This document shows positions 35,948-49,632 of a DNA stretch of 64,000 nt, in pieces. Both the position numbers and the translations under genes were made by a program. The stretch covers positions 104,066-168,065 of the forward strand of contig JAKPKV010000048.1 in assembly GCA_029553475.1 (NCBI GenBank). Direction: 5' to 3'. A model generated the notes under the pieces. It searched no databases. It was given only the letters and a program-made list of their open reading frames with translations, and was not told where the DNA came from. The stretch comes from Armatimonadota bacterium (GTDB lineage Bacteria > Armatimonadota > Hebobacteria > CAIYQO01). Each line of letters starts with the position of its first letter. The stretch's first letter is position 1.

Positions 35948-41032
<5,085 letters not shown>

Positions 41033-41055
41033 TCGGCGTCGCTGCTGACGCCCCA

Positions 41056-41083
41056 CGCCGCCCCGGTTGACGCCGGGGCGGCG
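41056..41083 (+). terminator. GC-rich hairpin after rpoC
   Basis: CGCCGCCCCGG (41056-41066), loop TTGACG, CCGGGGCGGCG (41073-41083) give an 11-pair stem 23 bases after the stop. No T tract follows. Confidence 0.5.
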
Positions 41084-41102
41084 CGCTATCCGGGCCGCCC
41101 AG

Positions 41103-41200
41103 ACTGGGGCCGCGGCGTTGTACTCCGCACGCGTTGGCACGCTCTGTGTTCAACGACAGGGTGAGAGCACGCGTGCGGAGTACAACGCCGCGGCCCCAGT
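41103..41200. repeat. Mobile-looking palindromic element, copy 2
   Basis: Perfect 31-base arms (41103-41133 and 41170-41200) surround a 36-base loop with TTCAACGACAGGGTG. The element is the same as the one at 18594-18687, differing at the centre of the mini-hairpin (GCGGCGTTGTA versus GCGGAGTTGTA), with the change compensated on the other arm. Confidence 0.8.
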
Positions 41201-41240
41201 ACATGCTCCGCAACTCCCGGGGGCCGCCCCATTCCATCCT

Positions 41241-42500
41241 ATGCCGATAACACTGGAACAATTCCACGCGCTCCGCGCCGACGCCGGCCGTGAACTCCTC
41301 GCCCGCGTCGCGGCCGAACCGCCGGGCGAAGCGCTCCCGCTGCTGGAGCGCTACCGCCGGGCGTATCCCGCCGGCCTGGTGGCCGCGGCGCTGGAACTGA
41401 CGCGCCTGCGGCGGAAAGCGGCGGCGAAGTTCAGCAACGCCGGGGCGATGTGGTTCACCCGCGACGGGCTGGAGATGGCGTCGTCCGAGGCGGTGGCGGC
41501 GCACGTCGCGCGGCGTTTCGCCGGCCTGCCGCTGGTGCTGGACCTCTGCTGCGGCATCGGCGGCGATCTGCTGGCGCTGGCCGCCGTCGCGCGGCGCGCG
41601 GTCGCGGTAGAGCAGGATGCGCTGGCGCTGGAGCTGGCGAGAGCGAATCTGGAGGCGATCCCGCACCCCCACCCCCCTCTCCCAGGGGGAGAGGGGGCGG
41701 CGACTTTTATTCATGCCGATGTGACGGCCTTCATACCAGACGGCCTGGCGCTCATGCCCTTTTGCGGGCTGCTGGCGGATGGTGGCATGTTCATTGATCC
41801 CAGCCGGCGAGCAGCGCGGGCAGCGGCGCGGCGACCGGAGGCGTACGCGCCGCCGCTGTCGTGGTGTCTCGCGTTGACGCGCTATTGTCCGCGCGTGGCG
41901 ATCACGGTCTCTCCCGCGCTCGATTTCGCGGAGATTGACGCCGAGGTGGAGGTCATCTCGCTGCACGGCGAGTGCAAGGAAGCCGTCCTCTGGCTGGGTG
42001 ACTTCCACGCCGTCGCGCGCCGCGCCACCGTCTTGCCCGCCGGGGCAGCATTGACCGATGTCGGTCCCTCCTCCGATGCCCTCGGCGAGATTGGCGCCTA
42101 TCTCTACGAACCCGATGCCGCCGTGATTCGCGCCGGCCTGCTCCGCCGCCTCGCGGGAGAGCTCGGTCTGCGTCGCATTGATCCCGATATCGCGTATCTC
42201 ACCGGCGAGGCGCCCGTCACCTCGCCGTTTGTCACCGGCTTTCAGGTACGCGAGATCATCCCCTGGAGCCTGAAGCGCCTGAACGCCGGCCTCGCCGCGC
42301 GCCGCATCGGCCGTGTCGAGATCAAAAAGCGCGGCTTCCCCCTCACCCCCGAGGCACTGCGGCCGAAGCTGAAGCTGACCGGCGCGGCGGCGGCAACCCT
42401 CATCTGTACGCGGGCGCGCGGCACGGCCGTCGTGCTGATTGCCGACAGGCTCTCACGCGATGGCGAAACCATCTCCACGCCTGAACGTCAAAAACAGTAA
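41241..42500 (+). CDS. Class I SAM-dependent methyltransferase with THUMP-like C-terminal domain
   Basis: A 419-residue protein. FSNAGAMWFTRDGLEMASSE leads into the SAM-binding motif VLDLCCGIGGDLLAL (about residues 98-112) and VEQDALALELARANLEA. MFIDPSRRAARAA plus YAPPLSW (about 180-205) forms the catalytic motif IV region. The C-terminal portion ends in KKRGFPLTPEALRPKLKL, typical of the THUMP-like domain. The substrate, probably RNA or protein, is unknown. Residues about 143-154 (HPHPPLPGGEGA) are encoded by a GC-rich palindrome that looks like an inserted repeat. The ATG at 41241 is chosen by family similarity; the Shine-Dalgarno is weak. Confidence 0.82.
   Translation: MPITLEQFHALRADAGRELLARVAAEPPGEALPLLERYRRAYPAGLVAAALELTRLRRKAAAKFSNAGAMWFTRDGLEMASSEAVAAHVARRFAGLPLVLDLCCGIGGDLLALAAVARRAVAVEQDALALELARANLEAIPHPHPPLPGGEGAATFIHADVTAFIPDGLALMPFCGLLADGGMFIDPSRRAARAAARRPEAYAPPLSWCLALTRYCPRVAITVSPALDFAEIDAEVEVISLHGECKEAVLWLGDFHAVARRATVLPAGAALTDVGPSSDALGEIGAYLYEPDAAVIRAGLLRRLAGELGLRRIDPDIAYLTGEAPVTSPFVTGFQVREIIPWSLKRLNAGLAARRIGRVEIKKRGFPLTPEALRPKLKLTGAAAATLICTRARGTAVVLIADRLSRDGETISTPERQKQ
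41674..41698. repeat. GC palindrome inserted in frame within the methyltransferase gene
   Basis: CCCCCTCTCCC (41674-41684), AGG, GGGAGAGGGGG (41688-41698). It lies between the SAM-binding strands and adds a Pro/Gly-rich loop without disrupting the frame. The base pattern resembles the intergenic GC palindromes at 45804-45939. Confidence 0.65.
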
Positions 42501-42521
42501 CGTTCTCCTGGAGGTGTCCCC

Positions 42522-45500
42522 ATGAAGCTCATCCTTCTCCTCGCCGGGATGCTCGCCGCCGGCATGGCCTGCGCCGCACCGATCTCCCTGCTCGTGCTCA
42601 GCGATGACGGCCTGCTCGATAACGCCTACGAGAAAGAGTTGACCGATGCCGGCTACCGCGTCACCGCGGCCTCCTACGCGAACCGGCTCTCCGCCGACTA
42701 CCTGCGGCAATTCGGCGTGATGATCCTCACCCGCCTGCCTTTCGCCGGCGAGCAGTACCAGGTGGGCGGCGAGCGATTGGCGCCGCTGGATGACAACCTG
42801 GCGCTGGTGCATGACTATATCGCCGCCGGCGGCGGGGTGATCCTGCAGCCGGCCATGAGCGAATTCGGCGAAGCCTACGCGGAGGTGTACAACCGCTTCC
42901 TCAAACGCTACGGCGCCGCCTACGTCACCCAGCAGCTGCGCGATGACGCCGAGACGAAAGGCGCCTACGCCGCCGGCGAGATCACCGGGCGCTCCCCGCT
43001 GGTGAAGGGCGTGAAGAGCGTGCTCTACCCCATCAACGTGATGCGCTGGGACCACGCCTACTCCTGCACGCCGTTCACCGTGGCGGACAGGGCGTGGACG
43101 GTGCTGGCGCGGGGCAAGAAGACCGCCGGCACCCACCAGGCTGTCAGCAACAGCGAGGTGGGCGAACGCCTCACCGACAACCGGACGCTCTACGCCGTGC
43201 GCCAGTCCGGCAAGGGCTGGCTGGCGGTGAGCGCCATCCACAGCTACTACACCCTCACCCATGCGTTTTCGAAAGAGCCGAATCTCGGCGAGAACAACAC
43301 CGGCGTGATTGACGGCATCGTGCTGCACGGCGAGGCGAATGGCCGTCCGAGCGAGTTCGGCGCGCTGCTCGACCGCACCTGCCGCGCCTTCGCCGCGGCC
43401 AGCGCGAAACACGGCCTGGGGCAGGGCGAGGTGGCGCTGCCCGAGCAGCCCCGGCACCCGCCGTATGACCCGGTCATCAACTGGGCGACGGCGACGCCGC
43501 CGCCGACCTGGGCGCACCGCGTGCAGCGCGCCTGGCGCGGCGACACCGCCTATTACGACGAGCTGCCCGACCCGGCGGTGCCCGGCGAGATGCGCTACTT
43601 CAAGGCGCTCATCGGCGCCCGCACCGCCTACAGCAGCGGCAGCGGCACGGTGGCCGAATATCGCGCGGCGGCGCAGGCGGCGGGCTACTCCGCCATCTGC
43701 TTCACCGAGACGCTGGCCGACATCACGGCGGCGGAGTGGGACCAGTTCCTGCGCGAGTGCGACGCGAATAGCGATGAGACCTTCACCTGCCTGCCCGGCC
43801 TCGATCTGGTGGACTTTCAGGGCGGCCGCTACCTGGTCATCGGCGCCCGCCGCTACCCCGACCCCTCCTGGCTCACCCCCGATGGCCGGCGGCTGCAGGC
43901 CGTGCGCATGCTCTCGCTGGGATGGTTCGGGCATATCACCTCGGTGCACCGCGCCGGCAAGGGCGCGCTGCACCCGAAGATGGTGAAGCATTTCCAGGGC
44001 TTCACCGTCTACACCTACGACACGAACGGCAAGCTGGCGGATGACTCGCTGGGCGCCTACCAGTGGCAGATTTTCAGCGATTCCAACCCCATCCCCATCG
44101 TCGCGCACGAGGTGACCAGCCCGGCGGACGTCAAAGCAGCGACGGCCGGCTTCCAGCAGATCATGCCCGCCCCCTCGCTGGCGAAGGCGATGGAGTATTT
44201 CCGCTTCGGCTTCACCCACTATTTCGAGTGCCCGGTGCGCTACTTCATCTCCGAAGGGCCGATCCTCGACGGCTGGAGCATCCTGAACAAGGATATCGGC
44301 AAGCCGGAGGAGCACCGCGACCACTACCGGCTGGGCATCGGCGTCAGCGGTGACGCGCCCATCACCGAGGTGCTCCTCTATGACGGCCTGAGTATCGCCG
44401 GGCGCTGGACGCCGCGGGAGACCAGCTTCCGCGCGCTGGTGGACGGCCAGCACGAGATGCAGCACGAGTTCATGCTGCTGGCGACGGACGCCAAGGGCCG
44501 GCGCGTGCTCTCGCCGGGCATCCGCACGGTGTCGAACAACTGGCGGCTGCGCTGCGGCGACCGGCAGAACTGGCTCGGCTCCATGCTGATCTACACCGGC
44601 TGGCACAGCGGCCCCATCCGCTACAGCCTGCCCATGCGCCACGGCGCGAACGACGGCTTCGTGGCGCCCATTCTCGATTTTCCCTTCTTCAGCAACCACG
44701 TGCGCGTCGAAGAGGTAGACATGACCTCGCGTTACCTCGACGCCCACTGGGAGGCGGTCGGCGGCGATGCCAAACCCACTTACGCCGTGCGCCCCACCGA
44801 CTACGTGGATGCCTGGGGGCGGCTGACGGCGTTCAACCCGAAGGGCGAGGACTTCGCCGCGCTGCGCGTTGACCTGCGCATCCGCCTCAAGCGCGACATC
44901 GAGCCGGAGATCAAAGGCGCGCTCTACCCGGTGGTCGCCTCCTGCACCGGGAAGAACGACCTGCTCATCCTGCCTGGCGCGGACCCGGTGAAGATTTCGA
45001 CCCTGCAAGGCGTCACCGAGCTGCCGGTGGGCAGCTACGTCGGCGGGCTGATCATCCTCACCCCCGGCCTGCGGCTGCAGGGGCGCCAGCTCGGCTTCCC
45101 CGCGCCGCCGGCGGACACGCTGGCGCTCTACGCCGGCACGGAATACCAGGTCAGCTACCTGCAGCTCAAAGGCAGCCGATACCACTGGCGCGCGATGGGG
45201 ACGAACCCCGACGTAGATGACCGCGCCCTCGCCGCGCTGGCGCTGATGGGATTTCGTGAAAAGACTCCCTATACCCTCACCCTCACCCGCGGCGCGCTCG
45301 ACGACATCGCCCACACCGCGCACTGCACCGCGCAGGACGGCGCCCTCGCCGGCACGGTGACGAATGCCGGCGGGCCGCTGCCGGATCACGTGCCGCTGGT
45401 CATCAGCGGCCTCAACCCGCGCTGCCCCGCCGCGCTCTGGCGCAGCGACCGCCCGCGGCTGGAGTATTTCGGCCTCTATCAGGGCCGCGGCATGGTGCCG

Positions 45501-45737
45501 TTGAACGCCGACGCGACGGCCGAGTTCTTCGCCGGCAACGTGGCCACCTGCGATCCCGCGCTCTTCGTGCAGGTGGTGCAGTGGGACGCGGCCACCGGCA
45601 TCTTCCGCCTCAACAACCCGACGGGCCGCGACATCACCACGACATTCGCCACCGCGCCCATCAAGGGCTTCAAAGCGCTGAACGCGCAGGTGACGGTGAA
45701 GGCCGGGCAGATGGCGGAGGTGAGGAGTGACTTCTAG
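42522..45737 (+). CDS. Large secreted protein with N-terminal Rossmann/GATase-like and degenerate PHP-like domains
   Basis: A 1,071-residue exported protein: signal peptide MKLILLLAGMLAAGMACA, and GGAGG before the ATG. Residues about 20-290 resemble a ThuA/glutamine-amidotransferase-like fold (LLVLSDDGLLDNAYEKEL, YIAAGGGVILQP). Residues about 360-560 resemble the PHP metallo-hydrolase layout (ARTAYSSGSGTVAEYRAAAQ, AICFTETLADITAAEW, LPGLDLVDFQG). However, the HxH and TDH metal ligands are replaced, so it is probably non-catalytic. The rest is beta-sandwich-like. It has the look of the large carbohydrate- or envelope-related secreted proteins found in Armatimonadota. It stands 21 bases after the methyltransferase gene. 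Function unknown. Confidence 0.7.
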   Translation: MKLILLLAGMLAAGMACAAPISLLVLSDDGLLDNAYEKELTDAGYRVTAASYANRLSADYLRQFGVMILTRLPFAGEQYQVGGERLAPLDDNLALVHDYIAAGGGVILQPAMSEFGEAYAEVYNRFLKRYGAAYVTQQLRDDAETKGAYAAGEITGRSPLVKGVKSVLYPINVMRWDHAYSCTPFTVADRAWTVLARGKKTAGTHQAVSNSEVGERLTDNRTLYAVRQSGKGWLAVSAIHSYYTLTHAFSKEPNLGENNTGVIDGIVLHGEANGRPSEFGALLDRTCRAFAAASAKHGLGQGEVALPEQPRHPPYDPVINWATATPPPTWAHRVQRAWRGDTAYYDELPDPAVPGEMRYFKALIGARTAYSSGSGTVAEYRAAAQAAGYSAICFTETLADITAAEWDQFLRECDANSDETFTCLPGLDLVDFQGGRYLVIGARRYPDPSWLTPDGRRLQAVRMLSLGWFGHITSVHRAGKGALHPKMVKHFQGFTVYTYDTNGKLADDSLGAYQWQIFSDSNPIPIVAHEVTSPADVKAATAGFQQIMPAPSLAKAMEYFRFGFTHYFECPVRYFISEGPILDGWSILNKDIGKPEEHRDHYRLGIGVSGDAPITEVLLYDGLSIAGRWTPRETSFRALVDGQHEMQHEFMLLATDAKGRRVLSPGIRTVSNNWRLRCGDRQNWLGSMLIYTGWHSGPIRYSLPMRHGANDGFVAPILDFPFFSNHVRVEEVDMTSRYLDAHWEAVGGDAKPTYAVRPTDYVDAWGRLTAFNPKGEDFAALRVDLRIRLKRDIEPEIKGALYPVVASCTGKNDLLILPGADPVKISTLQGVTELPVGSYVGGLIILTPGLRLQGRQLGFPAPPADTLALYAGTEYQVSYLQLKGSRYHWRAMGTNPDVDDRALAALALMGFREKTPYTLTLTRGALDDIAHTAHCTAQDGALAGTVTNAGGPLPDHVPLVISGLNPRCPAALWRSDRPRLEYFGLYQGRGMVPLNADATAEFFAGNVATCDPALFVQVVQWDAATGIFRLNNPTGRDITTTFATAPIKGFKALNAQVTVKAGQMAEVRSDF

Positions 45738-45803
45738 CCCGCTCTCACCCGTCGTCGAAGGGGAAATCGGCGCCAAGCATCCGCCATGCTTCCCGCCGTC
45801 CCT

Positions 45804-45939
45804 GGCGCGCACCTCTCCCTCTGGCCCTCTCCCCTACACAGGGAGGGGGAAGGCGTTGAGCGGCGATGGCGGCGTGCGATTCGTTTCTGTCTGTTCCCCC
45901 TCCCCGCTTAGGGGAGGGGGCCAGGGGGAGAGGTGCGCC
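45804..45939. repeat. GC palindromes in inverted arrangement
   Basis: The arm at 45804-45834 (GCGCACCTCTCCCTCTGGCC in its core) is largely the reverse complement of 45911-45939, and each end contains its own CTCCCC/GGGGAG hairpin. The 45738-46118 gap holds this repeat and the minus-strand remnant described next; no other gene is seen. Confidence 0.6.
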
Positions 45940-45961
45940 GACAGGGACGGCGGCCTCATTC

Positions 45962-46107
45962 ATCTCCCACTTCGGTTACCCGCGCTTTGACAGACGCGAA
46001 CGCCCGCAGGTAGGCGGAGGAGTGGATGGCCTGGCCTTTGGCGGCGAGGACGGGCAGCATGTCGCGCCGACCTCGCCGCGCGCCGTGTAGGTGACGGGCA
46101 CGGGCAT
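45962..46107 (-). pseudogene. Possible small gene remnant downstream of the cysteine desulfurase
   Basis: Reading leftward from ATG 46107, MPVPVTYTARGEV is followed, after a frame change, by DMLPVLAAKGQAIHSSAYLR and a stop. Each half has natural-looking composition but no single frame covers both. No family is recognised, and it may be non-coding. Confidence 0.25.
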
Positions 46108-46118
46108 GACCGGGTGGG

Positions 46119-47342
46119 TCAGAGGGCGATTTCCGCCGACGCTTCGTCGTCGGAGCCGCAGAAGAGACAGTCGCAGCCGTCGGTGTCCCCGTTGCGGGCG
46201 GCCTGCGCGCGGAGCCTGGTGACGATGTCCGGGAGGGCATCGAGGACGGCGTCAATCTCCGCGTCGGTGGTGCCCCGGCCGAGGGTGAAGCGCAGGGAGC
46301 CGAGGGCGTAGCCGGGGGCCAGGCCCATGGCGATGAGGACGTGCGACGGCTCCAGCGAGCCGGAGGCGCAGGCGGAGCCGCTGGAGGCGGCGATGCCGGC
46401 GGCGTCGAGGTGGATGAGCATCGCCTCGCCTTCCAGTCCTTTCACGCACAGGCTGGCATTGTTCGGCAGGCGGTGGGTGCGGTGGCCGGTGATGGCGAGG
46501 TCGGGGATGCGCTCCATGAGACCGGCGAGCAGGCGGTCGCGCAGCGCGGCCTGGCGCGGGGCTTCCGCCGCCATCTCTTCCAGCGCCAACTCCGCCGCGC
46601 GGCCCAGGCCGACGATGCCGGGCACGTTTTCCGTGCCGCTGCGCCTATTCCGCTCGTGGCCGCCGCCATGCATGAGCGGCGTGAGGCGCGCGCCTGTGCG
46701 CAGGTAGAGCGCGCCCACGCCCTGCGGGCCGTAGAGCTTGTGCCCGGAGAGCGAGAGCATATCCACGTGCAGCTCGTCCACCAGGGTGGAGAGGTGGCCG
46801 GCCGTCTGCACGGCGTCCGTGTGGACGAGCACGCCCGCCGCACGGCAGAGGGCGCCGATCTCCGCGATGGGCTGCACCGTCCCCACCTCGTTGTTGGCGT
46901 GCATGATGGTGACGAGGGCGGTGTCCGGGCGGATGGCCGCCGCCACCGCCGCCGGGTCTACCAGGCCGGTGCGGTCCACCGGCAGGATGGTCACCGCCCA
47001 GCCGCGCTTGGCCAGCGCCTCCACGCCGCGCAGCACGGCGTGGTGCTCCACCGCGCTGGTGATGAGGTGCTTGCCGGTCGCTTCGCGCGCGTAGGCGGCG
47101 CCGAAGATGGCCAGGTTATCGGCTTCGGTGCCGCCGGAGGTGAAGATGATCTCGCGCGGCGCGCAGCCGAGCAGCCGCGCCACCGCCGCCCGCGCCCGCT
47201 CGACGCGCTCCGCCGCCGCACGCCCGACGGCATGCACGCTGGAGGGATTGCCCCCGACGTCCCGCAGGGCCGGCAGCATGGCGTCCAGCACTTCCGTCGC
47301 CGGCGGCGTGGTCGCCGCGTGATCGAGATAGATGCGGTCCAT
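46119..47342 (-). CDS. Cysteine desulfurase (NifS/IscS family)
   Basis: A 407-residue PLP enzyme releasing sulfur from cysteine for Fe-S clusters or thio-modified RNA. IYLDHAATTPPATEVLDAM opens the fold, and NPSSVHAVGRAA and FTSGGTEADNLAIFG follow. SAVEHHAVL gives the His stacking on PLP, and SLSGHKLYGPQGVGALY gives the PLP lysine. RRSGTENVPGIVGLG and ASSGSACASGSLEPSHVL give the catalytic Cys on a loop long enough for class I (NifS/IscS-like). The C-terminal tail is unusual, with a Cys-rich DGCDCLFCGSDD. No iscU-like scaffold or mnmA is adjacent. GGAAAG precedes the ATG. Confidence 0.93.
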   Translation of the reverse strand: MDRIYLDHAATTPPATEVLDAMLPALRDVGGNPSSVHAVGRAAAERVERARAAVARLLGCAPREIIFTSGGTEADNLAIFGAAYAREATGKHLITSAVEHHAVLRGVEALAKRGWAVTILPVDRTGLVDPAAVAAAIRPDTALVTIMHANNEVGTVQPIAEIGALCRAAGVLVHTDAVQTAGHLSTLVDELHVDMLSLSGHKLYGPQGVGALYLRTGARLTPLMHGGGHERNRRSGTENVPGIVGLGRAAELALEEMAAEAPRQAALRDRLLAGLMERIPDLAITGHRTHRLPNNASLCVKGLEGEAMLIHLDAAGIAASSGSACASGSLEPSHVLIAMGLAPGYALGSLRFTLGRGTTDAEIDAVLDALPDIVTRLRAQAARNGDTDGCDCLFCGSDDEASAEIAL

Positions 47343-47561
47343 CGGTCTTTCCCATCCGGCCGGTCTTCGCGCCGGCTCGCGCGCGGTCGGCCCGCCCCCG
47401 CGCCCGTTCAGGCTGCTGCCGACACCCTGATGCTATAGAGCGCGGCGCTCCTTGTCAATGTACCGCCATGTCAGGCGATGCTATCCGGCAGAGTGCAGGG
47501 CATTGACGGTTTTTCACGAAACCACTACCCTGTCAGTAACGTCCTGACCGGAGAAGCGCGC

Positions 47562-48746
47562 ATGCCGGCGGCAGCCGAACACCAGCAGTCCACTACGCCC
47601 GCCCCCCGGCGCGCGCGCGCGTGGCCGACCGTGCGCACGGTGATCCTGCTGCTGCTCGGATTGGCGGGATGGCTCTACCTCTACCTGCACCTCGCCCGTT
47701 TCGCCGACTGGTACACCTACGATGTCCTCGGGTATCAGCGCGCGGTGGAGAAGGCGCAGAGCATCAAGATCATCGAGGGATGCGCCTGTCTGAACGCGGC
47801 CATCCCGGATGCGCAGGCGATGGCGGCGCAGCGAGGGGGGCAGGCGGCGGCGTTTCTGCTCTATCAATTGCCGCACACCTTCATGCTGCTCTTCCTCGTC
47901 GTCTTCCTGATGGGCATCGTGCGCAGTTGGTTTTCGGCGGAGCGCACCCGCCGGCTGCTGGCCGGGCGGCACCCGCTCACCGCGCGGATACTCGCCGCCG
48001 GCCTGGGGGTGGTGACGCCTTTCTGCTCCTGTTCGGCAGCGCCGTTGTTCATCGGGTTCGTCGCCGCCGGCGTGCCGCTGGGCGCCACCTTCACCTTCCT
48101 CGTCGCCGCGCCGCTGGTGGACAAAATCGCGCTGGTGCTGCTCTTTGATACCTTCAAAGGCACGCCACTGCAATGGCCCATCGTACTCCTGTATCTCGGC
48201 ACCGGACTGGCGATTGCGCTGTGCACCGGCTGGCTGGTGGACCGGCTGCGGCTGCAGCGCTACGTGGAGGCGTGGGTGCTGGCGATGTCCGACGGGGCGG
48301 AGGCGGAGGTCCGCGAGCGCCTGTCTTTCAACGACCGCGTGCGGCTGGGGTTTGTGGCGGTGCAGGAGATTTTTGGGCGCGTCTGGCTGTTCGTGCTCAT
48401 CGGCGTCGCGGTGGGCGCCGTGCTGCACGCCGTCGTGCCGCAGGCGTGGCTGCTCGGCGCGTTCGGCGCGGAGCGCTGGTGGTCGGTGCCGCTGGCGGTG
48501 CTCGTCGGCGTGCCGATGTACGCCAATCCCGCCGGCCTCATCCCGGTGGTGCAGGCGCTGTTTGCCAAGGGGGTGCCCGTCGGCACGCTGCTGGCGCTGA
48601 TGATGGCGGTGGTGGGGCTGTCGCTGCCCGAGTGCATCATCCTGCGCAAGGTGCTGCAAACCCGTCTCATCCTCATCTTCGTGGGGAGCGTGGCGACGGG
48701 GATTCTGATCGTCGGGTATGTGTTCAATCTAGTGTTATCGCGATAG
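47562..48746 (+). CDS. DUF318 (ArsP/YraQ-type) permease
   Basis: A 394-residue integral membrane protein with about nine hydrophobic helices. GVVTPFCSCSAAPLFIGFVA is the signature of this permease family, with the conserved Cys pair used by ArsP in organoarsenical efflux. VGVPMYANPAGLIPVVQALF and VGLSLPECIIL form the symmetric second half. An external or loop segment contains EGCACLNAAIP, an additional Cys pair. ATG 47562 has GGAGAAG upstream; the frame extends further back without support. It is directly followed by a thioredoxin-like CxxC protein, an arrangement common for this permease family. Metal(loid) or thiol substrate export is inferred, not shown. Confidence 0.82.
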   Translation: MPAAAEHQQSTTPAPRRARAWPTVRTVILLLLGLAGWLYLYLHLARFADWYTYDVLGYQRAVEKAQSIKIIEGCACLNAAIPDAQAMAAQRGGQAAAFLLYQLPHTFMLLFLVVFLMGIVRSWFSAERTRRLLAGRHPLTARILAAGLGVVTPFCSCSAAPLFIGFVAAGVPLGATFTFLVAAPLVDKIALVLLFDTFKGTPLQWPIVLLYLGTGLAIALCTGWLVDRLRLQRYVEAWVLAMSDGAEAEVRERLSFNDRVRLGFVAVQEIFGRVWLFVLIGVAVGAVLHAVVPQAWLLGAFGAERWWSVPLAVLVGVPMYANPAGLIPVVQALFAKGVPVGTLLALMMAVVGLSLPECIILRKVLQTRLILIFVGSVATGILIVGYVFNLVLSR

Positions 48747-48760
48747 TGAGGAAGCCTTCC

Positions 48761-48991
48761 ATGCAGATCAAGGTTTACGGCACCGGCTGTGCCAAATGCA
48801 GGAAAGCCGAAACGATCGTGCGCCGGGCGCTGGCGGAGACGGGGAACACCGCCGAGGTGGTCAGAGTGAGCGATCTCAAGGAGATCGTGATGGCGGGGGT
48901 GCTGCGCACCCCGGCGGTGGCGGTGGATGACGCGATGAAGGTGATCGGGCGGGCGCCGACGCTGGACGAGGTGAAGGGGTGGATCGGGTGA
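48761..48991 (+). CDS. Small thioredoxin-like redox-active disulfide protein
   Basis: A 76-residue single-domain protein. MQIKVYGTGCAKCRKAETIV carries the CxxC active site at residues 10-13, RTPAVAVDD gives the cis-Pro loop, and KVIGRAPTLDEVKGWI closes the fold. It matches the small redox-active disulfide protein 2 family. It begins 15 bases after the permease gene, with GAGGAA upstream, so the two are co-translated. A role in reducing or delivering the permease substrate is likely. Confidence 0.88.
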   Translation: MQIKVYGTGCAKCRKAETIVRRALAETGNTAEVVRVSDLKEIVMAGVLRTPAVAVDDAMKVIGRAPTLDEVKGWIG

Positions 48992-49148
48992 GCGGCGCGG
49001 TGGGGGCCACCTCCCCGATGTCATCAGAGCAGGCCTCTCCCGGCCCCTCCCCTACATGGGGAGGGGAGCTATAGGTGGGGCCTTCTCTGGCGGGATCGGT
49101 GCCGGAAGATGATGCACGCGCGGTATGGTAGGATAGGTGTGGCGCGAT

Positions 49149-49424
49149 ATGAGAACAAAAGTTTCTGGCAGAGGAGTCGGCTTTACCCTGATTGAGCTGC
49201 TGGTCGTGATCGCGATCATCGCCGTGCTGGCGGCGATGCTCTTTCCCGTGTTTGCGAAGGCGCGGGAGAAGGCGCGCACCAATACCTGCCTGAACAACCA
49301 GCGGCAGATCGCCCTCGCCGTGCTGATGTACGTGCAGGACCACGACGAAGCCTTTCCCCCGCGGGACGCGGCCGTGATGGGCTCCGCCCGGCACAGGGCC
49401 TGCCCGGCGGCGCCGTGCTGCTGA
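49149..49424 (+). pseudogene. Truncated pseudopilin gene
   Basis: The product starts with a normal leader and hydrophobic helix ([20 protein letters not shown], then [12 protein letters not shown]) and the [23 protein letters not shown] segment of H-X9-DG pseudopilins. It then loses frame near 49370 and ends at 91 residues, whereas relatives have 200 or more. In another frame [19 protein letters not shown] may be a remnant of the continuation. A composite repeat begins about 40 bases later. The gene is most likely dead. Confidence 0.7.
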
Positions 49425-49463
49425 ACAAACTCGCCTTTACCTCCGCCCGCGATGGCAACGGTG

Positions 49464-49632
49464 CAGCCGCACAGACCGGCCCCCACGCACGGGTCTGCAC
49501 GGAAGCACACACTGGGGCCGCGGGGTTGCACTCCGCACGAGTTTCCGCGTTGGTGGGCTGTGCATCGTTAGGCTTCCGTCCCCCGGATGCACATCCGGGG
49601 CGGGAGCCACGCAGTCCACCGTCGTGGACTCA
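49464..49632. repeat. Composite mosaic repeat, inverted copy D
   Basis: Order: the GCACAGACCGGCCCCC hairpin module, a solo arm of the palindromic element (ACTGGGGCCGCGGGGTTG), then the inverted mosaic repeat (CGTTGGTGGGCTGTGCATCG, CCCCGGATGCACATCCGGGG, AGTCCACCGTCGTGGACT). It is the reverse complement of the copy A arrangement at 8607-8886, with the palindrome arm inserted. Confidence 0.7.
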
